From JADJEK01 sp052034255 (GTDB lineage: Bacteria; Planctomycetota; B15-G4; JADJEK01), in NCBI GenBank assembly GCA_052034255.1, contig JBPOIU010000045.1, positions 1 through 64,000 of the forward strand: a stretch of DNA of 64,000 bases. Direction: 5' to 3'. Each line of letters opens with the position of its first letter. Position 1 is the first letter of the stretch. Both the position numbers and the translations under genes were made by a program. This document shows positions 36,724-46,666 of this stretch, one piece after another. Below the pieces are notes generated by a model. That model did no database searches. It was not told the DNA's origin and saw only the letters and a program-made list of their open reading frames with translations.

Positions 36724-39336
36724 TCACCGCGAGCCCGAGGCACTCGGCGCGTCGGTACGCGCCAGCGCCTCGTTCAGCTCGCCCAGAGCTTCGGTCGCGA
36801 GCTCCCGGGTCTCGCGGTCGACGGCGGGATCCGCGAGCAGCGCCTCCACCAGCGCTTTCGATTCGAGGCGCCGCCCGCATGACGCCAGCATGCGCGCGTG
36901 GTTGTATCGCATGATCATCGTGGTCCTTGCGTCCGGACCGAGCACGGCTCGGGACAACGCCACGCACTCCTCGGTCGCCGCGGCGGCCTCGACGAACTTG
37001 CCTTGTTCCCCGAGCGCTCGTCCGAGCAGGGGCGTGGCCTCGAGCCGCAGGGCGTCGTCGGCGGCGGCACGCGCGGAAGCGACCGCCTCGGCGGCTTCGC
37101 GCTCGGCGTCCGCGAACTGCCGCAATCGCAGCAAGAGCGCGCTGAGGTTCGTCCGCAGCAGCGTGACCTGGCGCTCATCCCCCACGGCTCTCGCCGCGTC
37201 GATGGCCCGCGCGTAGAGCGCCCGCGCATTTTCGATCCGACCGGCGCTGGCGATCGCGAACGCGAGCGCGCCGAGCGTCATGCGCGGCGCGGGATGTCCA
37301 TGACCGAGCAGCAGGACCTGCTGTGGATACACGATGCCGAGGATGCGCTCGGCGCGGTGGAACTCCCCCGCGTCGATCAGCGCCATCGCGAGGTTGGTCC
37401 ACTCGACCAGGGCACTGGTGTCCGGCTCGTCGGGGGCGGGCTGTTCCTTCCCGCGCAGTCGCGACATGTTCTGGAGCAACGCGATCGCATCCGAGGTCGC
37501 TCCCTGTCGGCGGAGCGCCACCGCGCACGAACCGCGCAACAGGTCCACGACTTCGGCGTCGAACCCACCCTCTTCCGCGAGATGGACCAACTGCCGATGG
37601 AGCACCACGGCTTCGTCGTAGCGCTGCTGGAGCCGTAGGCACTGCGCGACGATGTCCCGCGCCAAGAGCTCGTCGATCCCGGTCGGTCGAGTTCCCCCGC
37701 GCCAATCCCCGGCGACCGACTCGGCCGTCGCCCTCGCTTCCGCGATCGCGCCCGAATCGAGCAGCGCTCGAGCGAGCCGCTGCGTGACCATGCACCGATC
37801 GCGCGCGTTCGACGTCGGCGCATCCTCGATCGCGTCCGCCGCGGCTTCGTAATGCTCGATCGCGCGCGCCGGCACGCCGAGATCGCTGAACACGTCCGCG
37901 AATCTCAAGTGCAGCGTGGCGCGGACTCCCGGCCGGTCGGCGAACCGCTCGTCGATCCAAGGCGCAGCGCGTTCCATCGCGTCGCGCACGGTGATGTCGA
38001 TCCGCCCTTCTCTCGGACTCGCTCCCGCGAACACGTCGCCGAGGAACGCGGCGACCGCGACGGCGTCTTCGCCGTGACTCTCGGCGTCGAGTTGGGCGCG
38101 ACGCGCGTCTTCGCGCGCCACGGTGGCTCGCCACCAGCCCCACGTCGAGGTGATGGAGCCCGCGATCAGCACGACGACGAAGGCCGCGATCCATGCGACC
38201 TCCACGCGATGCAAAGCCGCGAGGCGCCACATCCGCTCGAACGGTCCTTGATCGCGGGCCGTGATCGGTTCGCCGCAACGCAACGCGCGCAAGTCCTGCG
38301 CGAGCCGACTCGCGGTCGGATAACGCCGTGCGGGGTCGGGATCGAGCGCCTTCAGCAGGATGCTCTCGAGGTCCTTCGAAAGCGTCGGGTCCAGCGAACG
38401 CGGTCGCGCCGGCAAGCGCCGGCGTTGCGCGATGCATTCGGCGAGGCTCGCGCCGGCCGCGGGAGACGGGCTGCGGCCCAATACCAACTCGTGCAAGATC
38501 AAGCCGAGCGCGTACACGTCCGAGGGCGGGCCCACGCGATCGAGTGGGCCATCGAGTTGCTCCGGGCTCATGGAACGCAGCGTGCCCAGCAGTTCACCGC
38601 TGCGCGTCATCGACGGGTCGTCGAACATGCGCGCGATGCCGAAGTCGATCACGCGCACGCGGCCGTCCGCGCCGACGAGCACGTTCGACGGCTTCAGATC
38701 GCGATGGACGACTCCGTGTTCGTGCGCGAATCCGACCGCGTCACAGACTGGCAGCATGAGGTCGATGCATTGATCGCGCGTCGCGTTCGCGGCGCGCGCG
38801 TGGGACACGACGTCGCGAGCCCCGGGAACCAGCTCCATCGCGATGTAGGACAGCCTCGCGCTCACTCCGGCGTTCGAGTCCACGTGCGTGCCGGCCTCGT
38901 GGATCCGCGCGATGACCGGGTGATCCAACAGCGCGAGGACCTTCGCCTCGCGTTCGAAGCGCAAGAACGACGCGCCGGAACCGAAGGAGCCACGCAAGAC
39001 CTTCAGCGCGACGTGCCGTCGCGGTTCGTCTTGCACGGCTTCGTAGACGACGCCCATGCCGCCGGCCGCGAGCTCACGCACGATCGTGTAGCGCCCGACG
39101 CGCGCGGGCGGACCCGCGGCCGCGTCGGCCAACGCGGTCGCGCGTATGCGTGCCGCGATCGCGCACCACGCAGCGTCGCCGTCGTCGCCGTCGTCGTGTG
39201 CCAAGCACGCCTCGACCTCGGCGCGCAACGACGGCTCGTCGCACGCGGCCGCCACGAACGCGTCGCGTGCCGATGCATCGAGTTCCAGGGCGCGATCGAG
39301 GATCGACTTCACGCGCGCCCACGACGAGTCGTTCAC
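36724..39336 (-). CDS. Membrane Ser/Thr protein kinase with TPR domain
   Basis: An 870-residue protein. Residues 83-350 form a Hanks-type kinase: glycine loop AAGGMGVVYEA, Lys112 in VALKVL, HRDLKPSNVL (about 211-220) and DFGIA (about 231). All key residues are present, so it should be active. A membrane helix at about 379-400 is followed by a helical TPR-like region of ~450 residues, probably outside the inner membrane. A GTG start at 39336 overlaps the sigma-factor stop as GTGA. This sigma-kinase pairing is a known planctomycete arrangement (ECF-STK), in which the kinase is thought to control the sigma factor. Confidence 0.93.
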   Translation of the reverse strand: MNDSSWARVKSILDRALELDASARDAFVAAACDEPSLRAEVEACLAHDDGDDGDAAWCAIAARIRATALADAAAGPPARVGRYTIVRELAAGGMGVVYEAVQDEPRRHVALKVLRGSFGSGASFLRFEREAKVLALLDHPVIARIHEAGTHVDSNAGVSARLSYIAMELVPGARDVVSHARAANATRDQCIDLMLPVCDAVGFAHEHGVVHRDLKPSNVLVGADGRVRVIDFGIARMFDDPSMTRSGELLGTLRSMSPEQLDGPLDRVGPPSDVYALGLILHELVLGRSPSPAAGASLAECIAQRRRLPARPRSLDPTLSKDLESILLKALDPDPARRYPTASRLAQDLRALRCGEPITARDQGPFERMWRLAALHRVEVAWIAAFVVVLIAGSITSTWGWWRATVAREDARRAQLDAESHGEDAVAVAAFLGDVFAGASPREGRIDITVRDAMERAAPWIDERFADRPGVRATLHLRFADVFSDLGVPARAIEHYEAAADAIEDAPTSNARDRCMVTQRLARALLDSGAIAEARATAESVAGDWRGGTRPTGIDELLARDIVAQCLRLQQRYDEAVVLHRQLVHLAEEGGFDAEVVDLLRGSCAVALRRQGATSDAIALLQNMSRLRGKEQPAPDEPDTSALVEWTNLAMALIDAGEFHRAERILGIVYPQQVLLLGHGHPAPRMTLGALAFAIASAGRIENARALYARAIDAARAVGDERQVTLLRTNLSALLLRLRQFADAEREAAEAVASARAAADDALRLEATPLLGRALGEQGKFVEAAAATEECVALSRAVLGPDARTTMIMRYNHARMLASCGRRLESKALVEALLADPAVDRETRELATEALGELNEALARTDAPSASGSR

Positions 39337-39938
39337 GGCGAAGTCTCCGTGTCGTCGCGGTTCGGTTCGGAATCGATCGGATCGAGCTCGCGCCAGAGGA
39401 ACATGCGAGCGAGGCGCGACTGTCGCTTCACGGTCGACGCCGACGTGTCCAGCGTCGCGGCCGTCTCTTCGACGCTGAGGCCGAGGAAGAAGCGCAATTC
39501 GACGACGCGGACCAGTTCGGGATCGAGCCGCTCGAGTCGTTCAAGCGCGTCATGGATGCCGCAGACGACCGCCGCATCGTCGACGACGCTCGCTCCGGAC
39601 GACGTCGACGACGCGACCGCGGCATGGCCACCGCGCTTCAACGCCGCACGCGCGCGTGCGTGATCGACGAGGACACTGCGCATCGCGCTCGCGGCCACCG
39701 CGAAGAAGTGCCGGCGATCCTCGTAGTCGCCGTACCCTCCGCCCGCGAGCTTGACCCACACTTCATGGACGAGCGCGGTCGGCCCCAAGGTCGGAGTCGC
39801 GCCGAACCGGCCGCGCACCGCGGGACCGTGGGACGCCGCGATCGCCTTGAGCTGGTCGTAGACGGAGCGCAGCAGGACGTCGGCTGCTTCACGATCGCCA
39901 TTGCGCATGCGGTGGAGCAATGCCGTGATGTCGCCCAT
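39333..39938 (-). CDS. ECF_SF-type RNA polymerase sigma factor
   Basis: A 201-residue sigma factor of the planctomycete-rich ECF_SF family. Region 2 reads LVHEVWVKLAGG and DRRHFFAVAASAMRSVLVDH, and region 4 reads VVELRFFLGLSVEETAATLD then STVKRQSRLARMFL. I start at ATG 39938, which gives normal family length; the longer frame upstream overlaps the divergent gene. The stop overlaps the GTG of the kinase gene (GTGA), so both proteins are made together. No anti-sigma gene is next to it, in keeping with control by the partner kinase. Confidence 0.93.
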   Translation of the reverse strand: MGDITALLHRMRNGDREAADVLLRSVYDQLKAIAASHGPAVRGRFGATPTLGPTALVHEVWVKLAGGGYGDYEDRRHFFAVAASAMRSVLVDHARARAALKRGGHAAVASSTSSGASVVDDAAVVCGIHDALERLERLDPELVRVVELRFFLGLSVEETAATLDTSASTVKRQSRLARMFLWRELDPIDSEPNRDDTETSP

Positions 39939-40139
39939 GCGTGGATTCCACGGCAGACGAGCCCACGCGCGCAAGGGGCGAGGAACCCCGCGCCGCGGTT
40001 CCGCCTCGAGCGAGGTCACGACGTGCGTCGCGCGGACTCGAATCGGAGAATTACTGGCCCCTCGTCGCGCGGAATACCGTACTCGGCCCGGGCGGATCGC
40101 GTTGCCGCACGCACGATCCCGGCCCGCCAGGAGTCGACC

Positions 40140-41423
40140 ATGCATCTCCGACGCGTTCTCCTCGCCGCGAGTCTCGCGTGCGTTCCGGTGTCGAGCTTCG
40201 CCGCGAACGTCCACGTCGTCTCGTTCGCTCCGGGACCCGGGGTCGACTTCACCAGTGCTCAAGCCGCCGTCGATGCCGCGGCACCCGGTGACGTGATCTT
40301 GTTCCGCCAAGGTTCGTACGGTTCCGTGACGATCGCGGGCAAGGGGATCACACTGATCGCCGACGCGGGCGCGTTCGTGCACTTGGCCGCCGGGTTCTCG
40401 TTCAGCAAGACCATGGGCCCGCTGTCGTTCCACAACGTCGTGCGCGACGTGCCCGCTGGGGAGCGCGTCGTGTTCCGCGGCTTCTGGACGATCGGTGGGC
40501 TCGAACTCATCGACTGCGACGGTGCGGTCTGGATCGAGGATTGCGGCGTCGTGGGTACGGCGCCGGCGCTCCGCGCGAGCGGATGCGAGCGCGTCGACGT
40601 CGTCCGCGGTTCCGTCAAAGGCCTGCACGGCTACGTCGACCAGGCCGCGCACACGTTCATCCCGACCGGCGACGCGGCGTGGATCGTCGGCTCGAATCTG
40701 TGCGCGTCCGGCGCTGCGTTCATCGGCGGTGACGGCAAGGACTTCTCGTTCACGCAACTCGGTCCCTCGGGATCCACGAGCGCGGGCCGCGGGCTCGTAC
40801 TCGACTCGGGCGCCACGGCGTGGCTCGAAGGTTCGACCGTCGTCGGCGGAACGGGAGGTGACGGCGAGGGCTCCGTGGCGCAGATCTATTGCTTCAACGG
40901 CGGCGACGGCGGCGTGGGCCTGCGCGTCGTGGCATCCTCGGCGACGTTGCGCAATACGTCCGTCGTCGGAGGTCCCGGAGGCAGCGTCGTCGGCTCGTGC
41001 CTGTTCTGGCCGCTCACCCCGGGCGCGGCCGGCAGTGCGATCGAGATCGTCTCCGGCAGCGTCACGACCTCGGACTTCAGCGGTGGTTCGATCACGCTGT
41101 CGTCACCGACGCGCGCCACGCAATCGACGACGCTGTCGTTGACGGGTTCGGCGAACGGTGCGGCGGTGTTGTTCGTCGGCAGTTCGCTCGCGACCGGTCC
41201 GGCCGCGACGCCGCTCGGGTCCACGCTGCTCTCGCCTTCGACGTACGTCGCGTTGGTCCCGCTCGGTCCCGCGGGTTCGGTCGGCCTGTCCATCCCGATG
41301 CCGATGCTGCCCCCCGGCATCGAGGCCGCTGCCGTGTTCACGCAGGCGGCGTTCTGTTCGCCGGTCGACGGCTGCGCGTTCGGCGCGGGGTCGGAGCTGA
41401 CCGTGCTCGACGCGTCCCTCTGA
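40140..41423 (+). CDS. Secreted beta-helix-like protein
   Basis: A 427-residue protein with a clear signal peptide (MHLRRVLLAASLACVPVSSF, cleaved near FAA). The mature part is rich in short Val/Gly/Ser strands in the manner of right-handed parallel beta-helices, starting with FTSAQAAVDAAAPGDVILF, typical of pectate-lyase-fold surface proteins. No catalytic set is evident. ATG 40140 has AGGAG with good spacing. It is divergent from the ECF_SF/kinase pair, so it is a candidate target of that sigma factor. The 18-bp tandem repeat begins at its stop codon. Confidence 0.78.
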   Translation: MHLRRVLLAASLACVPVSSFAANVHVVSFAPGPGVDFTSAQAAVDAAAPGDVILFRQGSYGSVTIAGKGITLIADAGAFVHLAAGFSFSKTMGPLSFHNVVRDVPAGERVVFRGFWTIGGLELIDCDGAVWIEDCGVVGTAPALRASGCERVDVVRGSVKGLHGYVDQAAHTFIPTGDAAWIVGSNLCASGAAFIGGDGKDFSFTQLGPSGSTSAGRGLVLDSGATAWLEGSTVVGGTGGDGEGSVAQIYCFNGGDGGVGLRVVASSATLRNTSVVGGPGGSVVGSCLFWPLTPGAAGSAIEIVSGSVTTSDFSGGSITLSSPTRATQSTTLSLTGSANGAAVLFVGSSLATGPAATPLGSTLLSPSTYVALVPLGPAGSVGLSIPMPMLPPGIEAAAVFTQAAFCSPVDGCAFGAGSELTVLDASL

Positions 41424-41491
41424 CGCGGACGGCCGGGCTGACGCGGACGGCCGGGCTGACGCGGACGACCGGGCTGACGCGGACGACCGCG
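41420..41491. repeat. 18-bp tandem repeat across a stop codon
   Basis: Four head-to-tail copies of ctgacgcggacggccggg; units 3 and 4 carry gacc for ggcc and unit 4 ends imperfectly. The first copy contains the TGA stop of the beta-helix gene, and the last ends 8 bp before the stop of the convergent glycosyltransferase gene. It therefore fills the entire space between two convergent genes. Confidence 0.92.
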
Positions 41492-41498
41492 TTCGCGG

Positions 41499-43094
41499 TC
41501 AACGCGTCTTCGTGAGTTCGAAGATCCGGACCCGCTGCCCCATCACGTAGCCCGCGCGCTCCGGGTGTTTGCTCGCCAACGACGCGACGACCGGAGCTTC
41601 CTCGACTCCCGTCCACGTCGCCGACAAATACACGTCGAACGGGCCCTCTTCCGCGATGGCTCGTTCGACGTCGGCCTCGGTCCGGACGTTGCCGCGCACC
41701 ACGCGATCCGCCGCGAAGCTGAACTCGGGGTACACGAGCAGGTCGGATCGCGTCGGGTTGTAGAACGGGATGTTCGTCAGCACGCGCTCGGTCAACGCGA
41801 TCGAGCCACGCACTTGCGTGCCGATCTGCGCATGGATCGCATGGCGGGGATCGCCCTCGCGCCCGTACCACGCCTCGCGCGATGCGACCGCGGACACCCC
41901 GATCGCCGCGAGCGACGCGAGCACGACCAACACGCCGAAGCCCTCGCCGAACCGACGTTCCGCCGCGGCGCGCATCGACTCGATCACGGCGCCGCACGCG
42001 AGCGCGACGCCCGGCGCCAACAAGAACGTCCAGTAATCGTGGATGAACGCGCCGGCCGGAAACAACACGACGTGCGCGAACCCCGTCGCGAGCAACACCG
42101 CGAGGACGCGTTCGAACTCGGAGCCTTCGACGCGCGCGCGGCGACGCAGCGCCGGGATCGCGGCGAGGACGGTCAGCACGAGCGCCGCCGGCGTGAACAT
42201 CGCCACGACGCCACCGAACCACTTCGCGAGTTCGGCGCCGAGCTTCACTCCCGGCAGCGTCAACGCGGTCCACGAACGGATCCCGGCCGAGCCGGTGAAG
42301 TCGCCGCCGACCGAGAGACCACTCGCGCGGATCCACGCGATGAACGCGAGCACGAACGCGACGCACAGCACGGGCAGCAGCAGCACGCGACGATCGGCGC
42401 GCGTGCCGCGGCGCACGAACTCGGCGAGCGCGAGAAATCCCGCCGCGTACGCCGCCGACCAGTCGGAGAGCAGCCCGAGCATCAATCCGCCGGCCGCGAG
42501 CCAGGGCCAACTCGCGCCGCCGCGCGCGCGGCAACGGAGCCAACCGAGCAACATCACGAGCACGCCGAGCACGACGAACGGCCCTTGTGGATCGACGTGA
42601 CCGCCGTAGATCGCGGCGATCGGCAGGCCGCCGCAGACCGCGGCCGCGACGTGCGGGCCGATGCCGCGCAGCAACCGCCGCGCGAGTACGAACAGCAGCA
42701 GCGGGACGCACGCGCCGGCGATCCAGAACGGCAGCTGCGCCGCGCGCTCGCTCTCGCCGAGCGCGGCGAACGCGAGTCCGACCACGATCGGCGCCAACGG
42801 CGGATGGTGGACGTAGGGAATGCGCGGCGGGACGTCATCCGGAGAGCTCACGTCGCGCGGCACACGCCCCGGCGTGAGGTTCGGCACTCCGCCGTGCGCG
42901 AGGAAGCCGTCGCGAACGTAATTGCGCCCCGCGAGTGCGTAGCGTGCCGCATTGTGCGCGAGGAAGCCGAAGCGGAACGGCTCGGTCACGGGCACCCACG
43001 TCGACCACGCGCCGTAGCCGATGCCCACGCACAACACCAACCAAGCCAGCAGTCGGAATGGGCCGGACAGTGGCGCGGCGGCTCCTGCGTTCAT
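41499..43094 (-). CDS. GT39-like membrane glycosyltransferase
   Basis: A 531-residue polytopic membrane protein of the GT-C class. After a first helix comes a loop with YVHHPPLAPIVVGLAFAALG, the pattern typical of ArnT/PMT-like (GT39) enzymes that take sugar from a polyprenyl phosphate. About ten further helices follow, then a soluble C-terminal domain of ~100 residues. ATG 43094 lies four bases after the stop of the MscS-like gene, so it is in the same operon. The acceptor is not predictable; lipid A or a surface protein are both possible. Confidence 0.8.
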   Translation of the reverse strand: MNAGAAAPLSGPFRLLAWLVLCVGIGYGAWSTWVPVTEPFRFGFLAHNAARYALAGRNYVRDGFLAHGGVPNLTPGRVPRDVSSPDDVPPRIPYVHHPPLAPIVVGLAFAALGESERAAQLPFWIAGACVPLLLFVLARRLLRGIGPHVAAAVCGGLPIAAIYGGHVDPQGPFVVLGVLVMLLGWLRCRARGGASWPWLAAGGLMLGLLSDWSAAYAAGFLALAEFVRRGTRADRRVLLLPVLCVAFVLAFIAWIRASGLSVGGDFTGSAGIRSWTALTLPGVKLGAELAKWFGGVVAMFTPAALVLTVLAAIPALRRRARVEGSEFERVLAVLLATGFAHVVLFPAGAFIHDYWTFLLAPGVALACGAVIESMRAAAERRFGEGFGVLVVLASLAAIGVSAVASREAWYGREGDPRHAIHAQIGTQVRGSIALTERVLTNIPFYNPTRSDLLVYPEFSFAADRVVRGNVRTEADVERAIAEEGPFDVYLSATWTGVEEAPVVASLASKHPERAGYVMGQRVRIFELTKTR

Positions 43095-43098
43095 CCGT

Positions 43099-44598
43099 TC
43101 ACCACGGCAGCAGCGCGCGCAGCGCCGCCTTCACCAATTGACCGAACGAGATCCCCGGCGGTTGCGGCGTGATCGAGTCGACCGTCGCGCCGCGCAACTC
43201 CGTGAGCCGCTGCGTCGTGGTCTTGTCGAGCTCCGCGCGCAATTCGGGGCGACGCGTGCACAAGTCGAGCAGCGCCTCGCCGCCGACGCGGATGACTTCC
43301 GCACCCTCGGCGCCAGCGACGACGTTCGTGGTCCGCGGCACGCCGCGCAGCACGCCGATCTCGCCGAAGAAGTTGCCCGGCTCGATCGAACGCTTGCTGC
43401 CGTCTTGCAGCGTGACTTCGCAACTGCCGAAGCGCACGAAGTAGACCGCGTCCGAGCGCTCGCCGCTCTTCACGATCGCGTGTCCGGGCTCGAACGTGAC
43501 CAGCATCGCGTTCTCGGCCAGGAACGTGCGATCCGACGGCGTCGTGCTGGCGAGGAACGTCGCGTTGCGTTCGAGCACGTTCACGACTAGCTCGGTCTTG
43601 TCGCGCCGTTCCTGCGCGATCTGCTTCAGCTCCGTGTAGTCGATCTGGTGCTCGGTCTGGATCGGGAACGGGATCGAGATGCCCTTGGTCCGGAACGCGT
43701 ACCAGATGTTCGTGCGGATGCGGTCCTCGACCGTCCAGTGCTTGCGGTAGCCGTGGATCCAGATGCGCAGCGTGTAGTTGATCGCGAAGTCGCCGTAGCT
43801 CATCGTCCACGCTTCGGGCGCGGGTTGGTCGAGCACGTCGGGATCGGCGTTCGCGACCGACAGCAGCGTTTCCTTCACGACCAGCGGCGGATCGTCGTAG
43901 CTCGCGCCGATGTCGATGCGCAGCGCGATGACCGGCGTCGGGCGGTCGTAGTTCAGCATCACTTCGCCGGCGATCTTGTTGTTCGGCACGATGACCATCT
44001 GGCCGTCGCTGGTCAGGATGCGCGTCGAACGCCAGGTCTTCTCGACGACGATGCCTTTCAACCCGCCGTCGCCGATCTGGATGTACTCGCCCTTGCGGTA
44101 GAGGTTTTCGGCCTCGAGCGACAAGCCCGCGAACAGGTTGCCGAGCGTCTCTTGCAACGCGAGGCCGAGGATGATCGAACCCACGGTCGCCGACGCCAGC
44201 AGCGTGCCGAACTCGATCTCGGGCGCGCGCAGCTTCAGCGCGATCGGCACGAGCACCAGCAGGATGCCGATCTTCAGCACGCCGCGATGCAGCGCGAGGA
44301 AGTACTCGCCGCTCTTGCGCCAGCGCCACCAGCTCGACGCCGCGACGATGGCGTGCGTGACGACGAGGATCAGCAGCGCGTCCTTCGCGAGGTCGACGTA
44401 GCGGACGTCCTTGCCGGGCGCGTGCCAGACTCCGCTCGGCAGGTGGTTCGGCCACCAGCGGTCGAGGGCGACCAGCGGAATCCACGCGAACGCGAGCAAC
44501 AGGCCCGCGGTGCGCAGATCGCCCTTGCTGCGCAGCCCGAGCTTCAAGCCGAGCAGCAACGCGTAAGCAGCGACGATGGCGACGAGGACGTCGGTCAT
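43099..44598 (-). CDS. MscS channel with C-terminal cyclic-nucleotide-binding domain
   Basis: A 499-residue protein. Several N-terminal helices lead to the pore-lining MscS segment ASATVGSIILGLALQETLGN and the beta domain (GEYIQIGDGGLKGIVVEK, VIVPNNKIAGEVM). Residues about 360-465 form a cNMP-binding domain with the phosphate-binding cassette FFGEIGVL and PRTTNVV, keeping the key Glu and Arg. It should be a mechanosensitive-type channel gated or modulated by cAMP or cGMP (bCNG type). It follows the OPT transporter by 25 nt. The cAMP phosphodiesterase gene 2.2 kb away fits such regulation. Confidence 0.92.
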   Translation of the reverse strand: MTDVLVAIVAAYALLLGLKLGLRSKGDLRTAGLLLAFAWIPLVALDRWWPNHLPSGVWHAPGKDVRYVDLAKDALLILVVTHAIVAASSWWRWRKSGEYFLALHRGVLKIGILLVLVPIALKLRAPEIEFGTLLASATVGSIILGLALQETLGNLFAGLSLEAENLYRKGEYIQIGDGGLKGIVVEKTWRSTRILTSDGQMVIVPNNKIAGEVMLNYDRPTPVIALRIDIGASYDDPPLVVKETLLSVANADPDVLDQPAPEAWTMSYGDFAINYTLRIWIHGYRKHWTVEDRIRTNIWYAFRTKGISIPFPIQTEHQIDYTELKQIAQERRDKTELVVNVLERNATFLASTTPSDRTFLAENAMLVTFEPGHAIVKSGERSDAVYFVRFGSCEVTLQDGSKRSIEPGNFFGEIGVLRGVPRTTNVVAGAEGAEVIRVGGEALLDLCTRRPELRAELDKTTTQRLTELRGATVDSITPQPPGISFGQLVKAALRALLPW

Positions 44599-44623
44599 GG
44601 AGCGGGGCGTTCCGGCAAGAGGA

Positions 44624-46666
44624 TCAGGCGCGCGACGACCTGAGGGTGCGGACGACGAGGTAGACGCACATCAGAGCAATGACGACGATCGTCAGCGGAT
44701 CGGCGAAGTCCGCGCGCCAATTCTTGAACTCGGCGCTCGCGTTCGAGGCGGCGAGAGCCACGGCAACGCCCATCAGCGACTCGCCGGTCACGAGTCCGGA
44801 CGCGAGGATCAGGCCGACGTTCTCGCGATCCTGGCGCACCTGCGCCGGCTGCGACTTCGACGCGCGGTTGACCCACCAGTTGAGGACACCACCGACGAAG
44901 ATCAGCACCGACAGACCGAACGGCAAGTAGATACCGACCGCGACCGCGAGCACGGGGAAGCGGAAGTCGGACTTGCGCGCTTCCTGGATCTTGTCGAGCA
45001 CGATCAGCACGACGGCGAGCACGCAGCCGACGCCGATGAAGCGCCAGTCGAGACCTTCGCCGAAGATCGCGGTCGACACGTCCTTCATCAGGTTCGCCTG
45101 CGGCGCGCCGAACGGCACGACACCCTCTTTGATCGCGCGACCGATGCCCTGCGACGCATCCAGCGTCGCCATGACCCCGGGGATCACGAGCGCCGAGACG
45201 ACGGCGCCGAGCACGAGGCAAGCTTGCTGCTTCCACGGCGTCGAGCCGACGACGTGTCCGCATTTGAGGTCTTGCAGGTTGTCGCCGGCGATACAGGCGC
45301 CGGTACAGATGATCGATGCCAGCACGATGACCGCGGACGGTCCGATCTTCGCCATGTCGCCGTCGGTACCGATCAACGCCGACAGCACGAGCGCCGATGC
45401 GATCACCGTGGCCATCGTCACGCCCGAAACGGGGTTGTTCGAGCTCCCGACGAGGCCGGCCATGTAGCCAGCGACGGCGGTGAACAGGAACCCGAACACG
45501 AACACGAGGACGGTCATGACGCCCGCGACGAGTTCGCGCGATGCGACGCCCTCGATGACGGAGTAGAAGCAGAAGTAGAGCGGAATCACCGTGACCGCGA
45601 GCACGATCAACAGGATCGGGAACGGCGTATCGCGTTCCGTGCGCGGGATCCCGCCGCCACCCGCGGTGCTCGACTTCATCGCGTGGATGCTCGCGCGCAC
45701 GCCGGCCGCGAGCGGCTTCAACAGGTTCAAGATCGACCAGATCCCGCCGACGATCATCGCGCCGACGCCGATGCGACGGCAGTCCTTGAACGCGGCGCCC
45801 GCGACGTCGCCCCAACTCTCGCTCGGAACCGCGGACATCGCGAGTGTCGGATCGAGCCCCGCGTCGCCGAGGACTTCCGCCGTGTGCAGCCACCAGTGGA
45901 TCGGCACTGCGACGATCGTGCCGATCACCGCGCCCATGAACACGAGCGTGCCGATGTTGAGTCCGACGAGGTAGCCGACTCCGAGCAACGACGGCGCAAG
46001 CGTCGCGTCGGCCGTGAACAGCCACTTGCCGGACAACCAGAGTTTCGCGGTGGCGACGCTTTCGGCCATCCGGTGGAAGCCGCCTTCGACCAGCTTGAAC
46101 ACCGCCGCGAATCCCGTCGCCTCGAGCAACAGCCGGAAGCCCTGCTTGCCGAGCTTGCTGTCCTTCTCGACGTCGGTCGCGGTGTCGACCGGTCCGGTCT
46201 TCAGGACTTCCGCGGTCGCGACGCCTTCGGGGAACGCGAGGTTCATGTCGACGATCAGCGCGCGCCGCAACGGCACCGAGAACACGACGCCGAGCACACC
46301 GCCGAGCGACGCCAGTCCCACCATCGGCCAGAACCGATAGGAATCCCACGCCCCCATCATCACGAGCGCGGGGATCGTGAAGATCACGCCGGACACGACC
46401 GACGCGCCGGCCGACGCGATGGTCTGGACCTGGTTGTTCTCGAGGATCGTCGAGCGCTTGAACATGCGCAGCACGCCGAGCGAGACCGCGGCGGCCGGGA
46501 TCGAAGCGGCGACGGTCATGCCGACGCGCAAGCCGAGGTAGGCGTTCGCGGCCGCGAGCAGGGCCGCGAGCACGAGTCCGAGCAGCACACCCTTCACGGT
46601 CACTTCGTCGAGCGTGCGTTCGGGACCGACGACGGGTCCCGTGTGACTGTCGTTGGGCGTGTTCAT
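44624..46666 (-). CDS. OPT-family oligopeptide/metal-chelate transporter
   Basis: A 680-residue membrane protein of the oligopeptide transporter family, with some fifteen helices. Family marks include YLGLRVGMTVAASIPAAAVS, then NNQVQTIASAGAS, NLAFPEGVATAEVLK and, in the second half, CIAGDNLQDLKCGHVVGSTP. These secondary transporters import peptides or metal-siderophore complexes. ATG 46666 has GAGAGGG upstream. It heads an operon with the cNMP-MscS channel and the GT39-like gene and is divergent from the phosphodiesterase gene, with 183 bp between the starts. Confidence 0.92.
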   Translation of the reverse strand: MNTPNDSHTGPVVGPERTLDEVTVKGVLLGLVLAALLAAANAYLGLRVGMTVAASIPAAAVSLGVLRMFKRSTILENNQVQTIASAGASVVSGVIFTIPALVMMGAWDSYRFWPMVGLASLGGVLGVVFSVPLRRALIVDMNLAFPEGVATAEVLKTGPVDTATDVEKDSKLGKQGFRLLLEATGFAAVFKLVEGGFHRMAESVATAKLWLSGKWLFTADATLAPSLLGVGYLVGLNIGTLVFMGAVIGTIVAVPIHWWLHTAEVLGDAGLDPTLAMSAVPSESWGDVAGAAFKDCRRIGVGAMIVGGIWSILNLLKPLAAGVRASIHAMKSSTAGGGGIPRTERDTPFPILLIVLAVTVIPLYFCFYSVIEGVASRELVAGVMTVLVFVFGFLFTAVAGYMAGLVGSSNNPVSGVTMATVIASALVLSALIGTDGDMAKIGPSAVIVLASIICTGACIAGDNLQDLKCGHVVGSTPWKQQACLVLGAVVSALVIPGVMATLDASQGIGRAIKEGVVPFGAPQANLMKDVSTAIFGEGLDWRFIGVGCVLAVVLIVLDKIQEARKSDFRFPVLAVAVGIYLPFGLSVLIFVGGVLNWWVNRASKSQPAQVRQDRENVGLILASGLVTGESLMGVAVALAASNASAEFKNWRADFADPLTIVVIALMCVYLVVRTLRSSRA

